This document shows, piece by piece, positions 26,755-35,332 of a stretch of DNA of 37,651 nt. The DNA is from CAYVTV01 sp964526475 (GTDB lineage Bacteria > Bacteroidota > Bacteroidia > Bacteroidales > GCA-2748055), in the NCBI GenBank assembly GCA_964526475.1, contig CAZGKF010000037.1, forward strand, positions 1 to 37,651, read 5' to 3'. The notes beneath the pieces were generated by a model, which worked only from the letters and a program-made list of their open reading frames with translations, ran no database searches and was not told where the DNA came from. Made by a program: the position numbers and the translations under genes. The number at the start of each line of letters is the position of its first letter. Position 1 is the first letter of the stretch.

Positions 26755-28014
26755 TTATCCTCGTATTGCTTTAATCCCTGGTAATTCTTTTCCTTCAATA
26801 AACTCCAGCATGGCTCCGCCCCCGGTTGATACATAGCTAACCTTATCAGAGAGTCCGAATTTATTTACAGCTGCAACTGAATCTCCTCCACCAACCAGAC
26901 TGAAAGCGCCTTTGCCGGTGGCATTTGCTATAGCTTCAGCAATTGCCACGGTTCCTTTCTGAAAATTTTTCATTTCAAAAACACCCATAGGACCATTCCA
27001 AAGTATAGTTTTCGAATTCTCAATTACTTCAGTAAAAAGTTTTATTGTATCGGGACCTATATCAAGTCCCATCCAGCCTTCTTCACCATTGTCAATTAAT
27101 GCTGATTTGACTGTTGCTTCATTATCAAATTTATCGGCCAGAACCTGATCCACGGGTAATATAAGTTTTACCCCTTTTGCTTTGGCTTTTTCTATCAGGT
27201 CATTTGCCATATCGAGTTTGTCCGTCTCACAGAGTGAATTGCCAATATTACCGCCTCTTGCTTTAATAAAAGTATATGTCATGCCTCCGCCAATGATGAG
27301 GTTATTAACTTTATCGAGAAGATTTTCTATTACAAGGATTTTATCGGAAACTTTGGCTCCACCCATAATGGCAGTAAAAGGTTTATCGGCTTTAAGAAGC
27401 ACCTTTTCCATAGCATTTAGTTCATTTTCAATAAGATATCCGAACATGCTATTGCCGGGGAAAAAGGAAGCCACCAATGAAGTAGAGGCATGAGCCCGGT
27501 GAGCAGTTCCAAAAGCATCATTCACATAACAGTCGGCCAGACCTGCCAGGCGTCTCACAAATTCTTTCTGATCCTCTTTAACTTTTACCTTGCCTGCCTT
27601 TTTTTCATCTTCACTTGCGTCTTTACCAAGGTGATAGGGTTTTCCCTCTTCTTCCTCATAGAATCTCAGATTTTCCAGTAACATTACATCACCCGGTTTC
27701 AGGGAAGCTGCCATTTCCTCCACTTTCTCCCCTACACAATCGCCCGGAAATTTAACAGTAAGCCCCAATATTTTTTCCACAGCAGGTATAATATGTTTTA
27801 GAGAGTATTTATCCTGAGATTTACCATCGGGCCGGCCCAGATGCGACATTAATACAGCAACTCCCCCTGAGTCCAGTATCTTTTTTATAGTAGATGCAGC
27901 ACCCTGAATACGGGTATCATCAGTGACTTCAAAATTGCTGTTGAGTGGAACATTAAAGTCAACTCTTACTAAAGCTTTCTTTCCTGAAAAATTGTAATTG
28001 TCGATTGTAAGCAT
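26755..28014 (-). CDS. pgk: Phosphoglycerate kinase
   Basis: This glycolytic enzyme moves phosphate between 1,3-bisphosphoglycerate and ADP in the cytoplasm. At 419 residues it is slightly longer than the common 390-400 because of a charged insert after MLLENLRFYEEEEG (about residues 118-142, rich in Lys and Glu), a form seen in Bacteroidota. Visible motifs are RVDFNVPLN (substrate Asp and Asn), LMSHLGRPDGK, NDAFGTAHRAHAS, MGGAKVSDKI, LWNGPMGVFE and the nucleotide loop VGGGDSVAAV. It is transcribed alone from the divergent promoter region shared with holB. Confidence 0.97.
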   Translation of the reverse strand: MLTIDNYNFSGKKALVRVDFNVPLNSNFEVTDDTRIQGAASTIKKILDSGGVAVLMSHLGRPDGKSQDKYSLKHIIPAVEKILGLTVKFPGDCVGEKVEEMAASLKPGDVMLLENLRFYEEEEGKPYHLGKDASEDEKKAGKVKVKEDQKEFVRRLAGLADCYVNDAFGTAHRAHASTSLVASFFPGNSMFGYLIENELNAMEKVLLKADKPFTAIMGGAKVSDKILVIENLLDKVNNLIIGGGMTYTFIKARGGNIGNSLCETDKLDMANDLIEKAKAKGVKLILPVDQVLADKFDNEATVKSALIDNGEEGWMGLDIGPDTIKLFTEVIENSKTILWNGPMGVFEMKNFQKGTVAIAEAIANATGKGAFSLVGGGDSVAAVNKFGLSDKVSYVSTGGGAMLEFIEGKELPGIKAIRG

Positions 28015-28062
28015 ATTTTTAAATTTTGTAGATTATAATTAATTCCATGTTAAATTGGATTC

Positions 28063-28070
28063 CAAAGTTA
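28063..28070 (-). promoter_or_regulatory. Promoter-like -7 box of pgk
   Basis: The minus strand reads TAACTTTG (exact TAnnTTTG), 48 bases before the pgk ATG at 28014. It is the mirror copy of the box at 28089-28096. Confidence 0.5.
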
Positions 28071-28088
28071 AAAAAAGTATTTTATAAT

Positions 28089-28096
28089 TAACTTTG
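28089..28096 (+). promoter_or_regulatory. Promoter-like -7 box of the holB-ricT-gldH unit
   Basis: TAACTTTG on plus ends 40 bases before the holB ATG at 28137. With its mirror copy at 28063-28070 it forms a 9-bp inverted repeat (28063-28071 and 28088-28096) spaced by 16 bases. Confidence 0.5.
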
Positions 28097-28136
28097 ACAG
28101 GACTTGTTGCCATAATTTTTTGTAAAAGAATCAGAA

Positions 28137-29270
28137 ATGTTGTTTAAGGATATTCCCGGACAAGAAACGGTAAAAGAAAAACTTATCCGTACCGTTAAAG
28201 ATGGAAGGATAAGTCATGCACAAATATTACATGGTCCGGAAGGTTCAGGGAAACTGGCTCTTGCTTTGGCATATGCGCAATTTATTTCTTGTACGAACAG
28301 GGCTGAAAATGAATCTTGCGGTGTATGTTCCTCTTGTATTAAATACAATAAATATATTCATCCTGATTTGCATTTTGCTTATCCCGCAACTACCAGGAAA
28401 AAGGAAAGTGACGAGGAGGAAGAGGCAGGTGACAATATTCATGATAAATGGAGACAAGCTCTTGTTGAAAATCCATATATGGATCAATACCAGTGGTATG
28501 AATTGCTGGGACTTGAAAATAAACAGGGTCTGATTGGAACTAAAGAAAGCAGTGAAATTATCAGGAAAATAATGTTGAAAGCATGGGAATCTGAATATAA
28601 GGTTTTGATTATGTGGCTTCCCGAAAAGATGAATGCTTATGCTGCAAATAAGCTGTTGAAACTTATGGAAGAACCACCACCTTTTACGCTTTTTTTACTT
28701 GTATCGGAAAATACAGAAGATATTTTACCTACAATTCTTTCAAGAACGCAGATTGTCAAAATCCCAAAGATAAGAGATGAAGAGATAAGAAAGGGTCTTA
28801 TTAAAAAATTCAATGCTGAATCCGATCTTATTGATGATGCAGTCCGACTTGCAAATGGTAATTTCAACAAGGCAGTTTCATATATCCGGCCGAATGAAAA
28901 CCTGAAAGAGAATTTTGAGAGGTTTGTTATAATGATGCGATCATGTTATGGGAGAAAAATTTCTGAAATAATGAATTGGGTTGAAATTATGGCTTCAACC
29001 GGAAGAGAACAACAAAAGCTTTTTCTACTGTATGCTCTGAGAATGCTTAGGGAAAATTACTTAATGAAACTCGGAAGAAAAGAGATAGTGCACCTTTCCG
29101 GATATGAAAATGAGTGGTCAGAGAAATTTTCCAGGTTTATACATAACCAGAATGTTTTTAGTTTGTATGAGGAATTTAATAATGCTTATAATCATATTTC
29201 GGCCAATGCTTATGCAAGAATAGTTCTGCTTGACATGTGTCTCAAAATTGCAATACTGTTAAGAAAGTAA
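28137..29270 (+). CDS. holB: DNA polymerase III delta-prime-like subunit
   Basis: This is a clamp-loader subunit of the replicative polymerase. The 377-residue protein has the AAA+ N-terminal domain with Walker A-type GPEGSGKL (33-40), a four-cysteine zinc module (Cys52, 61, 64, 67), DNKLLKLMEEPP-type sequence (ANKLLKLMEEPPPFTLFLLVSE) and sensor 1-like ILPTILSRTQIVKIP, then a helical C-terminal domain. It heads a plus-strand run with ricT and gldH, an order common in Bacteroidota. Confidence 0.92.
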   Translation: MLFKDIPGQETVKEKLIRTVKDGRISHAQILHGPEGSGKLALALAYAQFISCTNRAENESCGVCSSCIKYNKYIHPDLHFAYPATTRKKESDEEEEAGDNIHDKWRQALVENPYMDQYQWYELLGLENKQGLIGTKESSEIIRKIMLKAWESEYKVLIMWLPEKMNAYAANKLLKLMEEPPPFTLFLLVSENTEDILPTILSRTQIVKIPKIRDEEIRKGLIKKFNAESDLIDDAVRLANGNFNKAVSYIRPNENLKENFERFVIMMRSCYGRKISEIMNWVEIMASTGREQQKLFLLYALRMLRENYLMKLGRKEIVHLSGYENEWSEKFSRFIHNQNVFSLYEEFNNAYNHISANAYARIVLLDMCLKIAILLRK

Positions 29271-29318
29271 TATTTTGATTATTTTTGCTGTTTATCCAAA
29301 GAATTAAACCTGGAAAAA

Positions 29319-30461
29319 ATGATTAACCGAGGATGCTGTAAGGGAATGTGTAATGAAAATGAGAACGATAACAGGAACGAGATTATATCTTATTTCAGTT
29401 CCTGTTCTAAACTGGATGATTTTAACTGGTTATGGGAAGTTTTGCCCGAGGGTGAGAATACAAATCTGGTGGAGGTTCGTTTTAAAAATACCCGAAAGGC
29501 GTTTTTCAGAAATGTAAACCAATTGAGACTAAAACGGGGAGATATTGTTGCTGTGGAAGCCTCCCCGGGTCATGACATTGGAATTGTAAGCCTTACTGGC
29601 CCCGTGGTGTTAATACAACTTGCAAAGTATGGATTATCCTCCGCTTCTGATGATTATCGCAAAATATACAGAAAAGCAAAACCGGTTGATCTGGATAAAT
29701 GGAGAGAGGCAATTGATCTTGAGCATAATACGATGATCAGATCACGAAAAATAGCTGAAAAATTGAATCTTGAGATGAAAATTGGTGATGTAGAGTACCA
29801 GGGCGACAGGACGAAAGCTATTTTCTATTATATCGCTGATGAGAGAGTTGATTTCAGGGAGCTTATTAAATTACTGGCCGACGAATTCAAGATCAGAATA
29901 GAAATGAAACAGATTGGAGCAAGGCAGGAGGCAGGACGTATAGGAGGAATTGCTTCCTGTGGGAGGGAGCTGTGTTGTTCCACATGGTTAAACAGTTTTG
30001 TTTCTGTAACAACTGCCGCTGCCAGATACCAGGAAGTTTCCCTGAATCCTCAGAAACTGGCAGGTCAGTGTGGAAAACTTAAATGCTGCCTGAATTATGA
30101 AGCAGTTAGTTATATCGATGCACAGAAAAATTTTCCCGACCGTACGGTAGTGCTTAAAACGAAACAAGGTGAATATCACCATCAGAAAACGGATGTTTTC
30201 AGAGGTCTCTACTGGTATTCCGTTAATGATCAGTCAGTTATTAATTTGTTGCCGGTTTCTGTTGAACGAGTTAAAGAAATAATGGAAATAAACTCCAAAG
30301 GCGAGGTTCCTGAAACCCTTGAGATAATGGTTAATGACTCTTTCAACAAAGAAGGAAGTTATTTAAATGATGTCGGACAGGGTAGTATTACAAGGTTTGA
30401 AGATAAGAAGAAACATAAAAAGAAGAAATATAAAAAGAAGAAACCTCAGAAAAATGATTAG
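29319..30461 (+). CDS. ricT: PSP1-domain protein, RicT-like Fe-S complex subunit
   Basis: The 380-residue protein contains a PSP1 domain (about 30-270) with the conserved cysteine set SCGRELCCSTWL and GQCGKLKCCLNYE. In Bacillus, RicT (YaaT) works with RicA and RicF in an Fe-S-bearing complex that supports RNA processing and development; the Bacteroidota role is not defined. The N-terminus adds three more cysteines (GCCKGMC). The last 20 residues are a lysine-rich tail (KKHKKKKYKKKKPQKND), suggesting RNA or ribosome contact. Its final codons overlap the start of gldH by eight bases, indicating translational coupling. Confidence 0.88.
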   Translation: MINRGCCKGMCNENENDNRNEIISYFSSCSKLDDFNWLWEVLPEGENTNLVEVRFKNTRKAFFRNVNQLRLKRGDIVAVEASPGHDIGIVSLTGPVVLIQLAKYGLSSASDDYRKIYRKAKPVDLDKWREAIDLEHNTMIRSRKIAEKLNLEMKIGDVEYQGDRTKAIFYYIADERVDFRELIKLLADEFKIRIEMKQIGARQEAGRIGGIASCGRELCCSTWLNSFVSVTTAAARYQEVSLNPQKLAGQCGKLKCCLNYEAVSYIDAQKNFPDRTVVLKTKQGEYHHQKTDVFRGLYWYSVNDQSVINLLPVSVERVKEIMEINSKGEVPETLEIMVNDSFNKEGSYLNDVGQGSITRFEDKKKHKKKKYKKKKPQKND

Positions 30462-30927
30462 AAAATTTTTAATATTCATTGTTCCATTTTTCCTTCTTAT
30501 ACAATCCTGTGATCCTTTAATGATATACGATTCATATCAAAAAACCGAACAGGGGATTTGGTACCATTCAGATAAGAAAAGGTTCGAAGTTGAAATAGCT
30601 GATTCAATGGTTTCGTTTAACCTTATGGTGAATATCAGGCATACAACAGACTATCCTTATAATAACCTGTATCTTTTTATTTTAACCGAGAGCCCTGCAG
30701 GAGGCTCGGTAAAAGATACCCTTGAGATTAATGTAACTGATAAAAGAGGTAAATGGCTGGGTTATGGTTTCGGGAAAATAAAGCATATAAGCCGTATGTA
30801 TAGAAAGAATATACGTTTTTCACATCCCGGGAAATATGTTTTTACAATTGAACAGGCTATGAGGGAAGAAAAAGTTCCTGTAACGGATGTTGGATTCCGT
30901 ATCGAAAAATTTAAAGATCTTCGCTAA
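30454..30927 (+). CDS. gldH: Gliding motility lipoprotein GldH
   Basis: The start is ATG 30454 (157 residues), because only there does a proper lipoprotein signal follow: MIRKFLIF, hydrophobic core, lipobox LIQSC with Cys19. Upstream in-frame codons read through ricT in another frame. Family features are YDSYQKTEQGIWYHSDKKRFEVEI, NIRHTTDYPYNNLYLFI and KRGKWLGYGFGKIKHISRMYRKNIRF. GldH is required for gliding and linked to T9SS in Flavobacterium, and is kept by non-gliding Bacteroidota too. It overlaps ricT by eight bases, with trmB 12 bases downstream. Confidence 0.92.
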   Translation: MIRKFLIFIVPFFLLIQSCDPLMIYDSYQKTEQGIWYHSDKKRFEVEIADSMVSFNLMVNIRHTTDYPYNNLYLFILTESPAGGSVKDTLEINVTDKRGKWLGYGFGKIKHISRMYRKNIRFSHPGKYVFTIEQAMREEKVPVTDVGFRIEKFKDLR

Positions 30928-30939
30928 ATATCAGGAGAT

Positions 30940-31644
30940 TTGGGAAAAGATAAGTTAAAAAGATTTGAAGAGATGAAGAGCCTCGAGAGAGTATTCCAAC
31001 CTTCATTTAACGATTTTTTTAATAAAGATTATTTTCTTAAGGGTAACTGGAATAAGGAGGTTTTTATAAATCAACATCCTATTATTGTGGAACTTGGTTG
31101 TGGGAAGGGAGAATATACTGTTGCAATGGCACAAAAATTCAAGGAAAAGAATTTTATTGGGGTCGATATTAAAGGTGCACGAATATGGAAAGGGGCTAAA
31201 GAATCGAACCTGAAGGGAATGCTAAATGTTGCATTTTTACGCGCAAGACTTGAGTTTATTACTTCATTTTTTAACGAGGCAGAGGTGGAGGAGATTTGGC
31301 TTACATTTCCTGATCCTCAAACCAAAAGAAGAAGAATAAAGAAAAGGCTTGTTTCATCCTTTTTTCTTACATGCTTTCAAAGAATTTTGAAAAATAACGG
31401 GATTGTTCACCTAAAAACCGATAGTGATATCTTGTATGAATATACATTAAAGCTTTTAATGCATAATAAACTTCAAGTTCTGGTGGAAACAGATGATTTA
31501 TATAATTCATGTTCCCATGATGACTTGACCGGAATTAAAACGTTTTATGAAATGCGGTATTTGGAAGAGGGAAAGAAAATTAAATACCTTAAGTTTCAAC
31601 TGCCATCAGAAAAGACACTCTATGAACCCGAATCCGGAGAATAA
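30940..31644 (+). CDS. trmB: tRNA (guanine-N7)-methyltransferase
   Basis: TrmB makes m7G46 in the variable loop of tRNA with S-adenosylmethionine. The frame opens at a TTG (30940), giving MGKDKLKRFEEMK, the typical N-terminus of Bacteroidota TrmB; an AGGAG lies just upstream although its spacing is short. The SAM motif is VELGCGKGEYTVAMA (about 47-61), then FIGVDIKGARIWKGA and the TrmB signature LTFPDPQTKRRRIKKRL. The 234-residue length is normal. It overlaps the next gene by 23 bases. Confidence 0.93.
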   Translation: MGKDKLKRFEEMKSLERVFQPSFNDFFNKDYFLKGNWNKEVFINQHPIIVELGCGKGEYTVAMAQKFKEKNFIGVDIKGARIWKGAKESNLKGMLNVAFLRARLEFITSFFNEAEVEEIWLTFPDPQTKRRRIKKRLVSSFFLTCFQRILKNNGIVHLKTDSDILYEYTLKLLMHNKLQVLVETDDLYNSCSHDDLTGIKTFYEMRYLEEGKKIKYLKFQLPSEKTLYEPESGE

Positions 31645-31975
31645 GATTGATGATGGTTTTTTTTCCAGAGTATACGAAGTTACCAGACTTATACCTTATG
31701 GAAGAGTTACCAGCTATGGAGCCATTGCGCGTTACCTGGGAACCGCCCGCTCAGCGAGAATGGTTGGATGGGCACTTAATAATTCTCATTATCTTGATAA
31801 TTACATTCCAGCCCACAGGGTGGTTAACAGATTTGGATTACTTACCGGGAAAAATCATTTTCATGGACAAAATGTCATGAAGGAATTGCTTGAAAGTGAG
31901 AATATTACTGTTCGTGACGATCAGATTATGGATTTTGAAAAATATTTCTGGGATCCTAATAAAGAATTAATCTAA
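31622..31975 (+). CDS. Alkyltransferase-like protein (ATL), active-site Cys replaced by Ala
   Basis: The start ATG 31622 gives 117 residues, right for a stand-alone MGMT C-terminal domain. The fold is clear: FFSRVYEVTRLIPYGRVTSYGAIARYLG, RMVGWALNNS (arginine finger region) and the active-site loop IPAHRVVNRFGLLTG. In true O6-alkylguanine transferases this loop is PCHRV; here Cys is Ala64. ATL proteins bind alkylated bases and hand them to nucleotide excision repair without removing the alkyl group; Thermus TTHA1564 also has Ala. It lies inside the trmB-led run and overlaps trmB. Confidence 0.9.
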   Translation: MNPNPENKIDDGFFSRVYEVTRLIPYGRVTSYGAIARYLGTARSARMVGWALNNSHYLDNYIPAHRVVNRFGLLTGKNHFHGQNVMKELLESENITVRDDQIMDFEKYFWDPNKELI

Positions 31976-31991
31976 ATAAAAATATTTTTTG

Positions 31992-31999
31992 TAATTTTA
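31992..31999 (+). promoter_or_regulatory. Possible -7 box of mrp
   Basis: TAATTTTA, a one-base departure from TAnnTTTG, sits 45 bases before the mrp ATG after a run of T. This form is often seen in Bacteroidota upstream regions. Confidence 0.25.
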
Positions 32000-32043
32000 C
32001 AGAATTGAGAAGTGATTAATCATCCAGAAAAGATATTATAAGC

Positions 32044-33174
32044 ATGAATTACACGAAAGAACAATTAATGGAAGCCCTGAAGCCGGTTAAGCACCCTGAA
32101 GCCGGATTAAATGTTGTTGACATGGGTTTGGTTAAAGACATAAGTATTTCCGGAAAGAAAATTAGTCTAACCCTAAAGTTTAAAAAGCCTAATGATCCGT
32201 TTGCTAAGTCAGTCTCTAAAGCCTGTGCAGGTGCAATAAAGGCATATCTTGGAGAGGAAGTTGAAATAGAAATTATTACTTCAGGTTTTGTGGAGAAGGA
32301 GGAAGCAAGGAAACCTTTATCAGGGGTTAAAAATATAATAGCTATTGCCTCCGGAAAAGGAGGAGTAGGAAAATCGACTATTGCAGTAAACCTGGCTGTG
32401 GCAGTTGCCAGATCGGGGTTTTCCGTTGGATTGGCAGACGCTGATGTTTATGGTCCTTCTGTTCCCAAAATGATGGGTATGGAAAATGTACAACCTGAGA
32501 TAAGGCTTGAGGGAAATACGGAATACATTGTGCCTGTGGAAAAACATGGAATTAAAACTTTATCAATTGGATTTTTCATAAAACCTGAAGATGCACTTGT
32601 GTGGAGAGGGCCTATGGCAACTAATGCTCTTAAGCAGTTATTGAATCAGGCTGACTGGGGAGATCTTGATTATTTGTTCATTGATATGCCGCCTGGAACA
32701 GGCGACATACATCTTACACTTGTACAGGAAGTACCGGTTACAGGGGCAATTATTGTAAGTACGCCACAACAGGTTGCCCTGGCTGATGCTATTAAGGGAA
32801 TTGCTATGTTCAGGGGAGATAAGATCAATGTTCCGGTTCTTGGACTGGTAGAAAATATGGCATGGTTTACACCGGCAGAACTTCCTGATAATAAGTACTA
32901 TATATTCGGGAAGGAAGGTTGTAAAAAACTTGCTGAAAAGTTAAAAATTCCGTTACTTGGTCAGATACCCGTAGTTCAGTCTATTTGTGACGATGGAGAT
33001 GCAGGCAGGCCATCTGTCCTTGAAAAAAGAGGCTTAGCATGGGAAGCATTTGAATCTCTTGCCGGCAAAGTGATCGCAGAAGTTGACAAAAGAAATGCTT
33101 CCCTTGACCCTACTAAAAAAGTTGAAATTACTAACACTAACGGCTGCGATGCCGTTAATCAACAAAAAAATTAA
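32044..33174 (+). CDS. mrp: Mrp/NBP35 family Fe-S carrier ATPase
   Basis: This cytoplasmic P-loop ATPase carries Fe-S clusters to apo-proteins. The 376-residue protein has an N-terminal MIP18/DUF59 domain (about 3-80), then the deviant Walker A SGKGGVGKST (103-112), DADVYGPSVPKMMG and FIDMPPGTGDIHLTL. Where many Mrp proteins have a C-terminal CPxC-type cluster ligand after VENM, this one reads ENMAWFTPAELPDNKYYIFG, with no cysteine pair. The next gene, 16 bases away, supplies a NifU-type CxxC domain. Confidence 0.94.
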   Translation: MNYTKEQLMEALKPVKHPEAGLNVVDMGLVKDISISGKKISLTLKFKKPNDPFAKSVSKACAGAIKAYLGEEVEIEIITSGFVEKEEARKPLSGVKNIIAIASGKGGVGKSTIAVNLAVAVARSGFSVGLADADVYGPSVPKMMGMENVQPEIRLEGNTEYIVPVEKHGIKTLSIGFFIKPEDALVWRGPMATNALKQLLNQADWGDLDYLFIDMPPGTGDIHLTLVQEVPVTGAIIVSTPQQVALADAIKGIAMFRGDKINVPVLGLVENMAWFTPAELPDNKYYIFGKEGCKKLAEKLKIPLLGQIPVVQSICDDGDAGRPSVLEKRGLAWEAFESLAGKVIAEVDKRNASLDPTKKVEITNTNGCDAVNQQKN

Positions 33175-33190
33175 AATAAAACTCAGTAAT

Positions 33191-33418
33191 ATGTCTCTTA
33201 CAATTAAAGTTAATAAGGCTCTGGATAAAATAAGACCTTATCTTCAATCCGACGGAGGTGATATAAGCCTTGTTGAGATTACAGATGACAAAGTAGTTAA
33301 GGTAAAACTTTCCGGAGCATGCCACGGCTGCCCTTATAGCGAAATGACGCTTAAAGCAGGTGTTGAACAGGCAATATTAAAGGAAGTGCCTGATATAAAA
33401 GAGGTGGTAGCTATTTGA
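33191..33418 (+). CDS. Stand-alone NifU C-terminal domain protein
   Basis: The start ATG 33191 gives 75 residues, one complete NifU C-terminal (NFU) domain: RPYLQSDGGDISLVEI, then the cluster-binding CHGCPYSEMTLKAGVEQAI, and DIKEVVAI at the end. Two such monomers bind one Fe-S cluster through the paired CxxC motifs. An earlier in-frame ATG at 33083 lies inside mrp and is not needed. The tight spacing to mrp points to a joint Fe-S transfer role. Confidence 0.9.
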   Translation: MSLTIKVNKALDKIRPYLQSDGGDISLVEITDDKVVKVKLSGACHGCPYSEMTLKAGVEQAILKEVPDIKEVVAI

Positions 33419-33488
33419 ATCCCGCGAGCGCATTTCCGGCTGTTTTAGGCAGTGTATGCAAGCACCATCAGGATAATTCCCGGATGGT

Positions 33489-35195
33489 TCATGGGGATTT
33501 TCTTTCAAAATTAACATTGAATTTTAAATCAACGGTTCTGTTAAAAACCAGCTTTTCGGATGTACTTACAGGATCCAGGCTGAAATACCCAAGTCGTTGA
33601 AACTGAAAATGATCGAAGGGTTTTGCTGATTTTAGCCCAGGTTCAACATAGCAATCTGTAAGTATCTTTAGTGATCCGGGATTTAAAAATTCTTTAAAAT
33701 CTCTTTCCTTATGGCCATCGGGTTCCTCATCGCTGAAAAGCCGGTCATAGATCCTAACTTCTGCTTTTATGGAATGTTGAGAAGAAACCCAGTGTAAAGT
33801 TCCCTTCACTTTTTTATTTGAATTTATCCCTCCGCTGCGGGTATCCTTGTCATATGTACATTTCAGTAAAATAATTTCTCCTGTTGCAGGATTTTTTACA
33901 ACTTCTTCACATTTAATGATGTAGGCCGATTTTAATCTAACTTCTCCCCCCGGGACGAGTCGGAAATATTTGGGAGGGGGGTTCTCCATAAAATCATCTT
34001 TCTCGATATACAGTTCTCTGCTGAATGGAATTTTTCTGTATCCCTTGCTTTCGTCTTCGGGATTAATAACAGTATTCAGTTCTTCAGTTTTACCTTCAGG
34101 ATAATTGGTAATAATTACTTTAAGAGGGTTTAATACAGCCATTACTCTTGGAGCTATCTTGTTGAGGTCCTCTCTAACACTATGTTCAAGAAGTGAAACA
34201 TCAATAATGCCATCTGTTTTCGTAACTCCCACTTTCTCTGCAAAATTTCTGATAGAAGCAGGCGTATAACCTCTTCTTCTTAAGCCGGAAAGTGTTGGCA
34301 TCCGGGGATCATCCCAGCCATTTACCAGCTTTTTCTCAACAAGTTCGAGAAGTTTCCTTTTACTCATAACTGTATAGTTGAGATTCAGCCTTGCAAATTC
34401 GATCTGACGGGGTCGTATTCTTCCATCTTCATAAATCTGATCAAGGTACCAGTCATACAACTCTCTGTGTACTTCAAATTCAAGCGTGCAAAGGGAATGT
34501 GTGATACCTTCTATATAATCTGACTGTCCATGTGCCCAATCGTACATTGGATAGATACACCATTTATTACCGGTACGGTGATGAGGTTTATGAATTACCC
34601 TGTACATGACAGGGTCTCTCATGTGCATATTTGGAGATGACATATTGATCTTTGCTCTGAGCACATGGCTGCCTTCCGGAAATTCTCCGTTTTTCATACG
34701 GATGAACAAATCAAGATTTTCTTCCGGAGTTCGTTTTCTGAAGGGACTTTCTTTACCCGGTTCGGTAGGGGAGCCCTTTTGTTCTGCTATTTCTTCAGAT
34801 GACTGATCGTCAACATATGCTCTCCCGGTTTTTATTAGCTTCAATGCCCATTCGTGAAGCTGTTCAAAATAATCCGATGCATAATACTCTCTGTCTTCCC
34901 AGTCAAACCCCAGCCAGCGGATATCGTTTTTTATTGAATCAACATATTCAAGCTCTTCTTTAGTAGGATTGGTATCATCAAAACGAAGGTTGGTTTTCCC
35001 TCCATATTTCCGGGCGATACCAAAATCAACACAGATAGCTTTTGCGTGACCAATATGAAGATATCCGTTTGGTTCAGGAGGGAACCTGGTATGAACAGTT
35101 TTTTCATTCTTTCCTGTTCGCAGGTCTTCTTCAACAAAGGCTTCAATAAAATTAAGGCCTTTCTTTTCCGGCTTATCTTCGTTTCTTGTGATCAT
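33489..35195 (-). CDS. glnS: Glutaminyl-tRNA synthetase
   Basis: GlnRS charges tRNA-Gln directly. The start is ATG 35195 (568 residues): the earlier in-frame ATG at 35228 would give a hydrophobic 11-residue extension and lies in the promoter box at 35226-35233. Class I motifs are FPPEPNGYLHIGHAKA (HIGH) and VMSKRKLLELV (KMSKS). GWDDPRMPTLSGLRRRGYTP is the tRNA acceptor signature, and the C-terminal anticodon-binding beta-barrels end in FHFQRLGYF-like sequence (DHFQFQRLGYFSLDP). Its gene converges on the nifU-domain gene. Confidence 0.96.
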   Translation of the reverse strand: MITRNEDKPEKKGLNFIEAFVEEDLRTGKNEKTVHTRFPPEPNGYLHIGHAKAICVDFGIARKYGGKTNLRFDDTNPTKEELEYVDSIKNDIRWLGFDWEDREYYASDYFEQLHEWALKLIKTGRAYVDDQSSEEIAEQKGSPTEPGKESPFRKRTPEENLDLFIRMKNGEFPEGSHVLRAKINMSSPNMHMRDPVMYRVIHKPHHRTGNKWCIYPMYDWAHGQSDYIEGITHSLCTLEFEVHRELYDWYLDQIYEDGRIRPRQIEFARLNLNYTVMSKRKLLELVEKKLVNGWDDPRMPTLSGLRRRGYTPASIRNFAEKVGVTKTDGIIDVSLLEHSVREDLNKIAPRVMAVLNPLKVIITNYPEGKTEELNTVINPEDESKGYRKIPFSRELYIEKDDFMENPPPKYFRLVPGGEVRLKSAYIIKCEEVVKNPATGEIILLKCTYDKDTRSGGINSNKKVKGTLHWVSSQHSIKAEVRIYDRLFSDEEPDGHKERDFKEFLNPGSLKILTDCYVEPGLKSAKPFDHFQFQRLGYFSLDPVSTSEKLVFNRTVDLKFNVNFERKSP

Positions 35196-35225
35196 AAAAA
35201 GTAGAAAAATAAAAATTTGAAGATA

Positions 35226-35233
35226 CAAAAATA
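35226..35233 (-). promoter_or_regulatory. Promoter-like -7 box of glnS
   Basis: TATTTTTG on minus, exact TAnnTTTG, with a TTTG (35252-35249) 15 bases upstream. A transcript starting near 35219 excludes the upstream ATG at 35228. Confidence 0.45.
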
Positions 35234-35332
35234 GACTATCTTATTTTTCAAAGAAGGTTTTCAAAGAATATATTTTAAATTAAACCATGAAATTTAAAGC
35301 TTATTTTTACATATTCTGAAAACTTGAAAAAA

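Noticed and set aside
31547..31621. Longer ATL protein starting inside trmB
   Set aside because: The extra 25 residues are trmB coding sequence read in another frame; the family fold starts near FFSRVYEV, just after ATG 31622.
33415..33600. Plus-strand 61-codon frame after the nifU-domain gene
   Set aside because: Most of it is antisense to the 3' end of glnS, with no domain pattern or start signal.
35196..35228. Longer glnS beginning at the in-frame ATG 35228
   Set aside because: The extension would be a hydrophobic 11-residue stretch not expected in a tRNA synthetase, and the ATG overlaps the promoter-like box.
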